A program made the position numbers and the translations under genes. From the NCBI RefSeq assembly GCF_000169335.1, contig NZ_AAXW01000002.1, positions 62,001-126,000 of the forward strand: DNA of 64,000 bases, read 5' to 3'. This DNA comes from Crocosphaera chwakensis CCY0110 (GTDB lineage Bacteria > Cyanobacteriota > Cyanobacteriia > Cyanobacteriales > Microcystaceae). The notes below the pieces were generated by a model. The model did not search any database and was not told where the DNA came from. It worked only from the letters and a program-made list of their open reading frames with translations. Each line of letters opens with the position of its first letter. The first letter of the stretch is position 1. Below are positions 44,101 through 52,803 of this stretch, piece after piece.

Positions 44101-46123
44101 GTAAATACCAAGTTGCGATCGCAGTCAATAATGAGGGAACTGTTAACCAAGCTAATCCCCAAAATGGCGAATTAACGGGTAATTGAAACCACAATAAACC
44201 ATAGGATATTATGGCTAATAATAGCCCTAGATTCCAAGAGTTATTATTAATTAATTTAATTAAAGATTCTTCAGTAAAACTAATCAAAGATACTAAAATT
44301 TCGATAGTCCCTAATCCTAATAAAATCAGAAACCAAATATTAAGAGAAAGATGAGGTGAATAATAATTCATAGCAGAAAATAAAGTTAATAGTAAACTTA
44401 CATGAGTTATGAGTGCTAATGGTTTAATAAAAAAACGTCGATTATATTTTAGTTTAGTTCTCGTTTCATAGGCTAATGTTAAACTAGATAACATTAAATT
44501 AATTGTTCTAATAAAAGGATTAATTAAACTAATACTTGTTAAAATAATACCGAAACAAAAAGTAAGCTGACTGGTGAAATTATACAATTTTATTTTATTG
44601 TTTTTGATTAAAAAATATCGTCCTAATACCATTAATAAGAGATAAGGAAAAAGAAATACACTACTTAAAACGAAAGGATAATCATTAGTGTTAGTAAAAT
44701 TAATAATAGTAGCAACTATATTTTGAAGAATATCTAAACGGAAAATTAACCAATGAATTTGTAAACCAATGAGAAAAATCAAGATAATATCACGACGCAA
44801 ACCAGACGTTTTTAAGCGTTTTCCTAACCAAATTATAGCCAATAAACTAATAGCGATCGCTTGTGCCGGAACCACAAAAACAGATAATAACCATCCGAGC
44901 ATTAACGTAGCACTACCCAACCATTTCCAAGGAGTTTTTGGAGGCGATCGCCATGCCATTAACCACCCGCATAAACCAATAGCTAAACCCAAGTCAAAAA
45001 CATTAATTTGAGTAATAAAAACAGCCCTAACCAAGAGAATAATTAAGGCATAAATAATAATTGCTTCACTGAGACTAAAAGGAAGAAAATTATTTTTATT
45101 AGTATTAGTATTATTAGGAGAAATCAAAGTAATAATTGTTGTGCCAATCACCCCCATATAAGTTGCGATTATAGGAATTCCTGGTAAAGTCCATCCCCAA
45201 TGTAAATAGGTTAAGCCTAAATGATTGAGTAACGGTAAAGAATTAGAATGAGATCGAGACGTATCTTTAAATAAACTAATCGTTAATATAGTTAAAGATA
45301 GACTGCCTATAAACATTCCAATTAATCCTAAAAAAGTATGCCATAGAGGAAAACTATCCATAGCCAAAAAATTAATAGGAACTAATAATAAAGAAACAAT
45401 TCGTAATGCTTGAGTTGTTAATCTTAAATTAGCTTGTTTTCCTGTCCACCAACTAGCCAACCCAAACCCTAGCGTATATAACCAAAGGATGCCATATTGT
45501 AAAACGGCTGGAAATGTTTCCCACCAACTTGCTGCTATTACCCCAGAAGAAACCACTACCATAAACACCCCTAACAACAGCAACCAAATGACACTTAATT
45601 CTGCCATTAAAGATTGAACCATTTGCGGAATATTGGGAATATTTCTACGTCGCTTAGGAGCCTTTGAAACGTTTGATTTAGTAACAGATAAAGACGAAGT
45701 TGAAGGCGTTGTTACAGGGGTGGCAGGTTGCAGAACAACATCAGGAATCTGACAACTTAAGTCTTTTTGGGCAATATTTTTAACTTGCTGATTATTTAAT
45801 AACCCTAACCCTAACCAATGCTCTAATCCTTGTAAAATATAGGGATTATTTGCTTGAACTTTAACTGTTAAATTAAAGTGTGTTTCCTCAGAAACAGAAT
45901 CAACCTCTTGTAAAAGCTGCAATTGTTCAATTAAATTACTGATACTTAGAGTTTTTTTAAAATTAACTTCAAACGAATCATTACTACTTATCAATCTAGC
46001 AGAAACTCTCTGTTCAGAAATCAAGCCTAAATCTAGCCAATATTGCCACCCTTCTAACAATTCAGAGATAGCTGTTTTTCTAGTTAGTTGAATAGAAATT
46101 GAATGATCCCTTGACGATGACAT
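41171..46123 (-). CDS. Giant polytopic membrane protein with N-terminal duplicated motif
   Basis: 1650 residues. The first ~175 residues are soluble and contain two related segments: ELLEGWQYWLDLGLISEQRV (about 19-38) and ILQGLEHWLGLGLLNNQQV (about 96-114). A Pro/Thr/Ser-rich and basic linker leads to dozens of hydrophobic segments filling the remainder (for example VIWLLLLGVFMVVVSSGVIA). It resembles DUF2157-like cyanobacterial membrane proteins but I cannot name the family. Not in an operon with chlP because a strong terminator lies between them. Function unknown. Confidence 0.7.
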   Translation of the reverse strand: MSSSRDHSISIQLTRKTAISELLEGWQYWLDLGLISEQRVSARLISSNDSFEVNFKKTLSISNLIEQLQLLQEVDSVSEETHFNLTVKVQANNPYILQGLEHWLGLGLLNNQQVKNIAQKDLSCQIPDVVLQPATPVTTPSTSSLSVTKSNVSKAPKRRRNIPNIPQMVQSLMAELSVIWLLLLGVFMVVVSSGVIAASWWETFPAVLQYGILWLYTLGFGLASWWTGKQANLRLTTQALRIVSLLLVPINFLAMDSFPLWHTFLGLIGMFIGSLSLTILTISLFKDTSRSHSNSLPLLNHLGLTYLHWGWTLPGIPIIATYMGVIGTTIITLISPNNTNTNKNNFLPFSLSEAIIIYALIILLVRAVFITQINVFDLGLAIGLCGWLMAWRSPPKTPWKWLGSATLMLGWLLSVFVVPAQAIAISLLAIIWLGKRLKTSGLRRDIILIFLIGLQIHWLIFRLDILQNIVATIINFTNTNDYPFVLSSVFLFPYLLLMVLGRYFLIKNNKIKLYNFTSQLTFCFGIILTSISLINPFIRTINLMLSSLTLAYETRTKLKYNRRFFIKPLALITHVSLLLTLFSAMNYYSPHLSLNIWFLILLGLGTIEILVSLISFTEESLIKLINNNSWNLGLLLAIISYGLLWFQLPVNSPFWGLAWLTVPSLLTAIATWYLPRRKLASELSVIAICLTQALTIYFPETRLMGLIIGTILMIINTQYLRHLYSVIITVGLGLTSVFFYLYILNLSTSLWILSGVIITLLLWFIRHVLSENTSELTFIYAQVFDGYAYLLSLIGLIRLFDVGLVYTSTTNVLISSVILMGSVTYRSWQPSFRRNQLPLWYSILVLAVVPIPALSLSSWGWVELAIATILMVVQTQIFKQLNTAFITIGFFLELIVVILEDNGIKYGEQFWLHWLLFSSIITCIVWIIYHLVDHYQVNFLNHYKKALNLWGITLCTLTVITISILRLSTDYLLNNNLILLITLNLIMISISYGSWHNKSRKIFLWSSIIVILTIQFLTPNFLIARIITSATGTILLFAYSYFLPYFITAFITVGMTLFCRSLILLKPIQIIDLPIIPIWIVSDSITLMILWLVWSYLKEKPQPLVKIYGKVVDIWGMIICSFMLTTLTLHSVAIYWNYINSSITVILAIFILFLAIIYRARKSPNNLTFYTLGWTLELLTINVTTKLSQSLILLAFINILLGILFQIIGEWWQKRTGQTQYLSSLHILPLLYGALGTALRWNFLNSFTGLTSFGLAIIIIGVGRRKEQFKPLIYLALAIISCSAYELLFYQISDLSWGDKYLSMAALATTIMYFYRLASTWLSSYLHLTPRELKIVAHLHWILGSVSLGLSLLYPVQSQQLIGLTSSFFLTQYAILEGRNFLDKRQGEIWVYLGFLEAGGTAIYGILNFPSVLLSNIIGSILSLSSIVIYTLPWRQWGWSKRPWNRLAFTLPLIGVISSFNFLTLVLASICYGILSKLSNKPRLLYPSLLLLNVAVYNNIRIVPQLSPLLYSSLFCLSLLSIIFFEPYCQREEGKLIRHSLRLVATGILCTVSFSFYREPGLIPGLLGLTLIIVGLGLKTRGFLFSGTVTFLITVFYQLVIVSLTYPLLKWIVGLLLGLLFIWIAANFENRRTQISTLINHWMQEFETWD

Positions 46124-46199
46124 GAAAGAGTCCTAAATAATAATTATCTGCAAGTAATAGGGAGTAGAACGAGAAAAAAATATTACTGCAATTTTATCA

Positions 46200-46227
46200 A
46201 AAAAAAATGGGTGAGTTTTACTCACCC
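46200..46227 (-). terminator. Intrinsic terminator of chlP
   Basis: On the minus strand GGGTGAGT, AAA, ACTCACCC makes an 8-bp stem followed by ATTTTTTTT. It lies ~30 bases past the chlP stop. Confidence 0.88.
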
Positions 46228-46255
46228 TAACACTTGACTTAATCAGATAAAAATA

Positions 46256-47476
46256 CTATGGGGCTAACGCATTGCCTCGCAGTAAACTGCCGATGGTTTT
46301 AGCGGTAATTTTCATCTGCACTAAGGGGTTAGCCGGGACAACGGTTTTGTAGAGATAACTATCAAACGTCATCCGTTGTACATCCTTATCTGCACACATT
46401 TCTACAAACGCCTCACGGGTGGCATCGGTACGATAGAAGACCCGTTGTAGAATATCTAAGACTAGGTAGGTCATACCATATTGTTTATCCCAACGTTTGA
46501 GATATACTTTTAAATCATCTTCAGTGGGAATGCGTTGACCGGCGTTACTCATTTCTACAATGGTTTCAGCGCACATACGGGCTGATTTTGCAGCAAAGTA
46601 GATACCTTCCCCAGAGGACTTAGTAACGGTTCCTGCTGCGTCTCCTACCAAAGCCACACGACCCACAACACGACGGGGACGAGGATGTTCTGGGATAGGA
46701 TGAGCTTCTACTTTAATGATCTCACCGCCTTCGAGTCTTCGGGCTGCACGAGCGCGAATTCCTGCTTGTAGGTCTTTGATAAGGGTTTTGTTGACCTTCA
46801 TGGTTCCCGTTCCAACGGCCACATGGTCGTATTTGGGGAATACCCAAGCGTAGAAGTCAGGGGAAACATCATTACCCACATACATCTCTGCTAGGTCTTC
46901 ATAGTAAGCCATTTTGTCTTGAGGTAAGCGAATACGCTCTTGGAAAGCGATCGCATAGTTGTAGTCTCCTGCATCAATGGCTTTGGCAATGCGAGAGTTA
47001 GCCCCATCCGCACCGATGACAACATCAACTTGCAGGGTTTTCTTTTCTCCTAGGGCATTACCGTTGGAATGATCGGCATAATGGAGCGTATAAGCACCAT
47101 TGCTTGTTTTAGGAATATCTAATTGATAAACGGTTCCGTTGATCAGATTAGCCCCTAAACTTGCAGCGCGATCGCGTAAAAAGCCATCAAGCACTTCCCG
47201 ACGACACATTCCAATATATTCGTCTTGGCGATCGAGATTAATATCAACTTCAATATTGGATGGGGAGATCATTTTCATCTTCCGCACCCGTCGATCAATA
47301 ATTTCAGGGGGTAAATCAAATTCGCTCACCATACATAGGGGAATGGCACCCCCACAAGGTTTCGCGTTATCTAATTTTCGTTCAAATAAATATGTTTCTA
47401 TGCCAGCTTTTGCTAATGTTTCGGCGGCGGAAGATCCGGCCGGCCCTGAACCGACAACAGCTACCCGTAAAACCAA
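46256..47476 (-). CDS. chlP: Geranylgeranyl diphosphate reductase
   Basis: 406 residues. VLRVAVVGSGPAGSSAAETL is the FAD-binding start, followed by PCGGAIPLCMVSEFDLP, VIGADGANSRIAKAIDAGDY and VGDAAGTVTKSSGEG. It reduces geranylgeranyl groups to phytyl for chlorophyll and tocopherol. The start is TTG at 47476, not the upstream ATG (47515): AGGAG lies seven bases before it and the ChlP family begins exactly here. Ends in a strong terminator. Confidence 0.95.
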   Translation of the reverse strand: MVLRVAVVGSGPAGSSAAETLAKAGIETYLFERKLDNAKPCGGAIPLCMVSEFDLPPEIIDRRVRKMKMISPSNIEVDINLDRQDEYIGMCRREVLDGFLRDRAASLGANLINGTVYQLDIPKTSNGAYTLHYADHSNGNALGEKKTLQVDVVIGADGANSRIAKAIDAGDYNYAIAFQERIRLPQDKMAYYEDLAEMYVGNDVSPDFYAWVFPKYDHVAVGTGTMKVNKTLIKDLQAGIRARAARRLEGGEIIKVEAHPIPEHPRPRRVVGRVALVGDAAGTVTKSSGEGIYFAAKSARMCAETIVEMSNAGQRIPTEDDLKVYLKRWDKQYGMTYLVLDILQRVFYRTDATREAFVEMCADKDVQRMTFDSYLYKTVVPANPLVQMKITAKTIGSLLRGNALAP

Positions 47477-47612
47477 GGCTATTCTCCTAATTCCAGAAGG
47501 GATTACGGATTGCATCGTATCATGGACGTTTGCTTTTATGGGGTCAATCTGCGAAAATTAGCCGATTTTGCAATACACCTTAACATCTCTCGTTACATTC
47601 CTTTACAGTTTA

Positions 47613-47634
47613 TGAGAATAATCGCTCATTCTCA
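47613..47634. promoter_or_regulatory. Palindrome upstream of chlP and the VOC gene
   Basis: TGAGAAT and ATTCTCA (7 bp each) are separated by eight bases in the divergent promoter region. It vaguely resembles a metalloregulator operator, but the site is too short and unmatched to assign. Confidence 0.25.
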
Positions 47635-47743
47635 ATAGAGTGAATAGGGAACAGGGAATGGATAGGTAACATTAACTTGTTAAAGAAAACAATAAATAAT
47701 ATAGGATTAGGGTAATTCTCAGCTAAAATCAAACAATAAAGTT

Positions 47744-48136
47744 ATGACTATTAAGGGATTTCATCATGTTGCGATTATTTGCTCTAATTACGAAAAATCA
47801 AAACAATTTTATGTTGAAATTTTAGGGGTATTTATTATCAAAGAAACGTTCAGAAAAGAACGAAATTCTTATAAACTGGATCTCAAAATTCGTGACAGTT
47901 CTCAAATTGAATTATTTTCTTTTTGTGATCCTCCAAAAAGACCTAGTTATCCCGAAGCTTGTGGCTTGAGACATTTACATTTGGCTTTTGCTGTTGCAAA
48001 TCTAGAGACAATGGTTACACAATTAACTTAAAAAGGAATAAAAATTGAACCCATTAGAATAGATGAATTGACAAACAAGAAATTTACGTTTTTTCAAGAT
48101 CCTGATGGTCTTCCTTTAGAACTATATGAAGTATAA
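47744..48136 (+). pseudogene. Glyoxalase/VOC-family protein with in-frame stop
   Basis: 130 codons, with a TAA at 48029-48031 in place of a sense codon. Before it: KGFHHVAIICSNYEKSKQFY and CGLRHLHLAFAVANLETM. After it, still in frame: KGIKIEPIRIDELTNKKFTF and FQDPDGLPLELYEV, the metal-binding end of the VOC fold. A C-to-T change in CAA would give the stop. Start ATG, no RBS. Function not known; related to glyoxalase/bleomycin-resistance domains. Confidence 0.85.
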
Positions 48137-48161
48137 ATAATTAAAATAAGGAGATTAAAAT

Positions 48162-48980
48162 ATGGGTTACGCTGTTGTTGTTGATCCGAGTAACTTTCAC
48201 AAAGAAGTCATAGAAAATTCTTATAGTAAACCAGTGGTAATTGATTTTTTTGCCACTTGGTGTGGTCCTTGCAAACTATTAAAACCTATCTTAGAAAAAT
48301 TACTGCAAGAATATGATTTTATTTTAGCAACTATTGACATTGATGCTCATCCTAACTTAGCTCAACAGTTCGCTGTCGAAGGAGTTCCTGATGTAAAAAT
48401 TGCTTTTCAGGGAAACATTAATCAGGGGTTCGTTGGAGTTTTACCAGAAGCAGAAATTCGAGACTTACTCAAACAATACAATTTAACTTCTGAGTTAGAT
48501 AAAAAAATTGAAGAAATGCGTCAAGCGATGACTGAGAAAGACGCAGCGAAAGCGAAACAATTATTAGATGAGTTATTCTCTAAATATCCTAATAACCCTC
48601 AGTTGATTATTGAAGCAGCTAACTTTTTAATCCGTCTTAACCGCTTAGAAGATGCAGACAAAATGTTATCAACTATCGGGGTTGAACAAAAAGACTATTA
48701 TAGTAAAGCTCAAGGAATGAAAAGTTTAATTGAGTTTAAAAAAATGGCTAATATAGAAGGAGAAAATGAGTTAGATCAACAATTTTCTCAAGGTGCAAAA
48801 TATACATTGAGTGAAAACTACGAAGAAGCTTTAAAATTATTTTTGAATATGGTAGAAAACCACCGACAGTATAAAAATGATGGTGCAAGGAAAGCCATGA
48901 TTTCTATCTTTAATTTATTGGGTAATACTCACCCTTTAACTAAACAATATCAACAAGAATTAATGATGATACTTTATTAA
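48162..48980 (+). CDS. Thioredoxin-TPR fusion protein (CnoX/YbbN-like)
   Basis: 272 residues. Thioredoxin domain with FFATWCGPCKLLKPILEKLL and the VPDV motif, then helical TPR-like repeats (AKQLLDELFSKYPNNPQLII; LENADKM-like LNRLEDADKMLSTIG). The active-site CGPC is intact. CnoX-family proteins act as redox-regulated holdases and foldase partners; that function is by homology. RBS AGGAG at the expected distance. No partner gene nearby. Confidence 0.9.
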   Translation: MGYAVVVDPSNFHKEVIENSYSKPVVIDFFATWCGPCKLLKPILEKLLQEYDFILATIDIDAHPNLAQQFAVEGVPDVKIAFQGNINQGFVGVLPEAEIRDLLKQYNLTSELDKKIEEMRQAMTEKDAAKAKQLLDELFSKYPNNPQLIIEAANFLIRLNRLEDADKMLSTIGVEQKDYYSKAQGMKSLIEFKKMANIEGENELDQQFSQGAKYTLSENYEEALKLFLNMVENHRQYKNDGARKAMISIFNLLGNTHPLTKQYQQELMMILY

Positions 48981-49005
48981 TTAATATCAATTCCTCTGAG
49001 TAATA

Positions 49006-50385
49006 TCAACATTCTTCACACCATTGAGAAAAAGTTAAACGATACGGATGATAGATTGAATAATTAGTTATTATCGGATCAAGTGAAGGATTTGGATAAT
49101 TTATTTTAATGATATCACTCTGACTAAACCAAGGTTCGTGATAATGATAATCACCTAAAGACCATAAAGTTCCTCGTTCTGGCCCAGTTAAAACTAAACC
49201 AACTCCATGACCACAACCTAAGTCAGCAATTTGCAGAATTCCAGTTTGATAACCTTTGTTCATATGAAAGTCAGGTATAAAAAGTGAATCGATAGATGTA
49301 GACCTATGTAACGAATTCTGTAAAGTTAATATTTTACAACAATTAACCCAACCTCCATTGGAAAATTCTAATAAAAATTCCCGATAATCTTGAGGAAGAC
49401 TAATTTTAATTTTCTGTTCAATGCGTTCAAGTTCTTTCTCCTTCAGAGGTGAATTAAAATCAGAAGGATTTGATTTTTTTTCTCGGTTTAGTTTGTTTTT
49501 AGCTTGAAGTGATAAACCAAATCTATCAGAAAATTGTTCATCTTGTAATTGATTTTGTAAATTTAAAATTGTATTTATAGTTAAATTAATCAGAAATTCA
49601 TCTTCTCCCTTATATTTGCATAAGTGTTCCCATAAGTAAGGAATCATAGTCAAATTTTTGGTTGTTCCTAATTGATAAATTAAGTTGAGTTGATCCCTTT
49701 CATATTTTTCTTCTAGAAAAACGTCTTTGATCGCTTTTTGAAAAATATCAAGATGAAGTTTAATATTTCTTTTTTTGAGTTTATTTTGTAATTTATTCCA
49801 TCGCTTAGTAGCTAACATTTTCGAGTTATTTTGTTGTTGCTTTTCTTCTATTTGCCATGAATTGATAGATTTTATATGTTTTTTTTGTTCTATTTCTCTT
49901 AATAATTTTTGCGCTAAATTTTTAATCTCTTCTGTATAAAAAACTGACTGTTGTAAAGAATTAATTGCTTTGAGCGTACCAATTTTTCCGATTGCATAAA
50001 TAGCACTTAAATGAACTTCTTTAAAAGGACATTCAATAGCATTTTGTAAATAATCCACAACTTCATCGGTTCCGATTTGTTCTAATGCTTTAATGACTAA
50101 GCAAAGCATTTTAGGAGAAGTATGATTGGTTAATAACTCATTTAAAGCTTGTCTTGCTTTTAGACTATCAATTATTCTGAGGGTTTCTGGAACTTGATAA
50201 CGGGCTAATGAATTGTTATTCTTAGTAAGATTTATTAAATAAGGAATTCCATAATCTGACTTTATTAACTGGAGCAATTTCACCACTAGAAGCGGTGAAA
50301 GTTCAAGTTCAATTAATAATGGAATAGATTCATAAGTATCTTGTTGTAATTGATCAATTAAATTATGAAGTTTATTATTTATCAT
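49006..50385 (-). CDS. HEAT-repeat protein with C-terminal SMI1/KNR4 domain
   Basis: 459 residues. The N-terminal half contains HEAT-like helix pairs (ALEQIGTDEVVDYLQNAIEC; IYAIGKIGTLKAINSLQQ). The C-terminal ~150 residues are a SMI1/KNR4 (SUKH) domain: IEQKIKISLPQDYREFLLEF, SNGGWVN, and IADLGCGHGVGLVLTGPERG with WSLGDYHYHEPWF. SUKH domains commonly serve as immunity proteins against polymorphic toxins, but no toxin gene was found here. Cytosolic; function unknown. Confidence 0.85.
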   Translation of the reverse strand: MINNKLHNLIDQLQQDTYESIPLLIELELSPLLVVKLLQLIKSDYGIPYLINLTKNNNSLARYQVPETLRIIDSLKARQALNELLTNHTSPKMLCLVIKALEQIGTDEVVDYLQNAIECPFKEVHLSAIYAIGKIGTLKAINSLQQSVFYTEEIKNLAQKLLREIEQKKHIKSINSWQIEEKQQQNNSKMLATKRWNKLQNKLKKRNIKLHLDIFQKAIKDVFLEEKYERDQLNLIYQLGTTKNLTMIPYLWEHLCKYKGEDEFLINLTINTILNLQNQLQDEQFSDRFGLSLQAKNKLNREKKSNPSDFNSPLKEKELERIEQKIKISLPQDYREFLLEFSNGGWVNCCKILTLQNSLHRSTSIDSLFIPDFHMNKGYQTGILQIADLGCGHGVGLVLTGPERGTLWSLGDYHYHEPWFSQSDIIKINYPNPSLDPIITNYSIYHPYRLTFSQWCEEC

Positions 50386-50476
50386 GGCTTAAAATAACTT
50401 GAGTTTGATTATCCTTATCGCTGTAAACTACCTTGAACTAAGAAGGAATTTTACAACTCAAATGAAAACCTTATAT

Positions 50477-50737
50477 TTAACCGCCACTAACAGGAGGGAT
50501 AAACACCAATTCATCCCCATCTTGTAATTTAGTATCAGCTTCAACAAATTGATAATTAACCGAAAAACGAGTGATGTCTTGCCATTTTTTCAATTGAGGA
50601 TGTTCTTCAATCAACTCAGATAAAATATTACTCACCGTTGTTTCTTGAGGGACTTGTCGTGTTAATTCAGGAACCCCATAAACTTCTTGATAAATAGCAA
50701 ATAGTTTAATAGTAATAGTAATGGAAGATTGAGCCAT
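50477..50737 (-). CDS. moaD: MoaD/ThiS-family sulfur-carrier protein
   Basis: 86 residues. ITIKLFAIYQEVYGVPELTR begins the beta-grasp fold, and the C-terminus FIPPVSGG ends in the essential Gly-Gly that is adenylated and thiocarboxylated. Molybdopterin-synthase small subunit or a related carrier. moaA is at 62317 but no moaE is nearby, so a different MoaD-type role cannot be excluded. Confidence 0.85.
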   Translation of the reverse strand: MAQSSITITIKLFAIYQEVYGVPELTRQVPQETTVSNILSELIEEHPQLKKWQDITRFSVNYQFVEADTKLQDGDELVFIPPVSGG

Positions 50738-50913
50738 AATAATTAAATTTTAGTTTTGAGTATTGGCTTTCTAAGAAATTGAGCAACTAAACTCAATTAA
50801 TTGTTTATTCTTTATAGACTTAAATATATTAACTTTTCTATCAAAATTGATACACATTAAGAAAAATATGTCAAGCTATAAATAAAAGAAGAGATAATAA
50901 CAAAGGGGGGGCT

Positions 50914-51462
50914 ATGACAAACCAAGTTGAAAGTCGAGAAGTCCTGAATTCAGAATCTTTAGAAACTAAAATAGTTACGCCCAAGTACAAAAAAATCTTA
51001 GTTGCTATAGAAGAAGAAGATAGCAGTCAAGAGGTTTTTGACGCTGCTTTGTACTTAGCAAAAGACCAGAATAGCCAGTTAATGATTTTAACGGTTGTTC
51101 AGGAAAATCTCAGAGGGAATATGGACTTACCCATTTACTCAGAAATGACAGGATATGGGGCAATTTATAATCAAGAAATGATCGAATTAGAAGAAAAATT
51201 AATCCAAGAAAGTTTAGAAGAACTACAGATTTGGTTAAAACGATTAACGCAAAAAGCGATTAATCAAGGAATTAAAGCAGAGTCAGACTATACTTATGGA
51301 GAACCAGGAAAACAAATCTGTACCTTAGCCAAAACATGGGAAGCCGATTTAATTGTAGTCGGTCGTCGAGGCCGTAATGGCTTATCAGAACTATTATTAG
51401 GCAGTGTGAGTAACTATGTGGTTCATCATGCACCTTGTTCTACTTTGGTCGTGCAACATTGA
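50914..51462 (+). CDS. Universal stress protein (UspA family)
   Basis: 182 residues. Starts with a ~20-residue leader (SREVLNSESLETKIVTPKYK), then the Usp core KILVAIEEEDSSQEVFDAAL and the ATP-binding VVGRRGRNGLSELLLGS followed by VSNYVVHHAPCSTLVVQ. GGGGGG-rich RBS before the ATG. Related to the Usp at 3864-4322 and probably ATP-binding. Confidence 0.92.
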   Translation: MTNQVESREVLNSESLETKIVTPKYKKILVAIEEEDSSQEVFDAALYLAKDQNSQLMILTVVQENLRGNMDLPIYSEMTGYGAIYNQEMIELEEKLIQESLEELQIWLKRLTQKAINQGIKAESDYTYGEPGKQICTLAKTWEADLIVVGRRGRNGLSELLLGSVSNYVVHHAPCSTLVVQH

Positions 51463-51759
51463 GACACGAAACCATACTCAATAGATAGAATATATTTCAC
51501 TGGTGGTCACTGATAACTGATTTCGGCAAATGTCAACGGATTAGTTAAAATGGAACATAGGAGTTACATCAAAGTCATTAAAAGCCTAAGAGCAACTCCT
51601 AGAAAACCTTAATTATGATTAAACTCCGTAAAATTAATAACTAAACTCTATGGTAACTGAGATTAAGCTATCATTATCGATTAAGCTTGATCATCAAACC
51701 AAACTACCTGTTATTTAATTTTTCTATTGCTAGAAAGCCAAAATCTAACCTAAGATACA

Positions 51760-52719
51760 ATGACCACAGATAACATCCGACTACGTAACGAATTTATTAA
51801 TACACAAGTCATCACCCGTGAGGGAGGTAAAAAGTTAGGGGTTGTTAAAGACATTTTAGTGGATATCGATCAACGGGAAGTTGTTGCCCTGGGACTACGG
51901 GATAATATGCTTTCCTTATCAGGTATGCCCCAATATATCTACATTACCAGTATTCGGCAGATTGGTGATGTCATTTTAGTAGACAACGAAGATGCGATCG
52001 AAACCGTTGACGTTGATATGTACTCACCAGTTATTAATTCTGAAGTGATTACAGAAGCAGGGGAACCCTTAGGCCGCGTCAGAGACTTTCAATTTGATCT
52101 AGCAACAGGTCGAGTTTTGTCGATTATTATCGCTTCTTTAGGATATCCTCAAATTCCTGATCAAGTTCTCAGTACATACGAAATTTCTATTGAGGAAGTG
52201 GTTAGCAGTGGTCCGAACCGTCTCATTGTATTTGAAGGGGCCGAAGAACGACTAACCCAGTTGACGGTTGGTGTTCTTGAACGACTAGGTATTGGTCGTC
52301 CTCCTTGGGAAACAGAAGACGAAGATTACATCTATTCTCCCCCTACCGCTAAACCTGAAAATCAATTAGGGACTGGTATCCCCGTCAGAACTCCTGTCCA
52401 AGCAAAACAACCTGTCATGGAGGAACGTTGGGACGAAGATACCTGGGAACAACCGATTACTCCCCCTCCCCCCAGACGAAGAGAAGAATCTATTCGTTAT
52501 GAAGAATATGAGGATGAGTACGAAGAAGACAACTGGGGAGAAACTCGACGGGAACAACCGGTGTCTTATGAACCTCCCCTTCGAGAAAAGGAATACGAAT
52601 ATGATGATGTTCAAGGGGATGTTTGGGACGATGATGTTGAAGCTGAACCCTATAACCCTCGTCCTGTCAATATTCCTCAAAAACAAAAACAAGCGGAATA
52701 TTACGAAGAAGAAGCTTAA
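51760..52719 (+). CDS. Two PRC-barrel domains with acidic Tyr/Pro-rich tail
   Basis: 319 residues. Two successive PRC-barrel domains: EFINTQVITREGGKKLGVVK with LVDIDQREVVALGLRD, then VINSEVITEAGEPLGRVR with DFQFDLATGRVLSIIIAS. From about residue 190 the chain is disordered, acidic and proline-rich (TPPPPRRREESIRYEEYEDE). In photosynthetic bacteria PRC-barrel proteins stabilise the reaction centre; cyanobacterial homologs of unknown role exist. Strong intrinsic terminator follows. Confidence 0.88.
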   Translation: MTTDNIRLRNEFINTQVITREGGKKLGVVKDILVDIDQREVVALGLRDNMLSLSGMPQYIYITSIRQIGDVILVDNEDAIETVDVDMYSPVINSEVITEAGEPLGRVRDFQFDLATGRVLSIIIASLGYPQIPDQVLSTYEISIEEVVSSGPNRLIVFEGAEERLTQLTVGVLERLGIGRPPWETEDEDYIYSPPTAKPENQLGTGIPVRTPVQAKQPVMEERWDEDTWEQPITPPPPRRREESIRYEEYEDEYEEDNWGETRREQPVSYEPPLREKEYEYDDVQGDVWDDDVEAEPYNPRPVNIPQKQKQAEYYEEEA

Positions 52720-52734
52720 AACTTATTAGTCTAG

Positions 52735-52758
52735 AAGGTGGGAATACCCACCTTTTTT
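52735..52758 (+). terminator. Intrinsic terminator of the PRC-barrel gene
   Basis: AAGGTGGG, AATA, CCCACCTT (8-bp perfect stem) followed by TTTT. The stem resembles the GGTGGGC palindromes at 7743 and 16129. Confidence 0.85.
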
Positions 52759-52803
52759 AACAGTTTGATTAAATTAGTCCAATGTTATTAAACTATAATC
52801 CTC

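Noticed and set aside
47613..47634. Fur-like operator near chlP
   Set aside because: A 7-bp palindrome with an 8-base spacer does not fit a Fur box well enough, so it is listed only as an unassigned palindrome.
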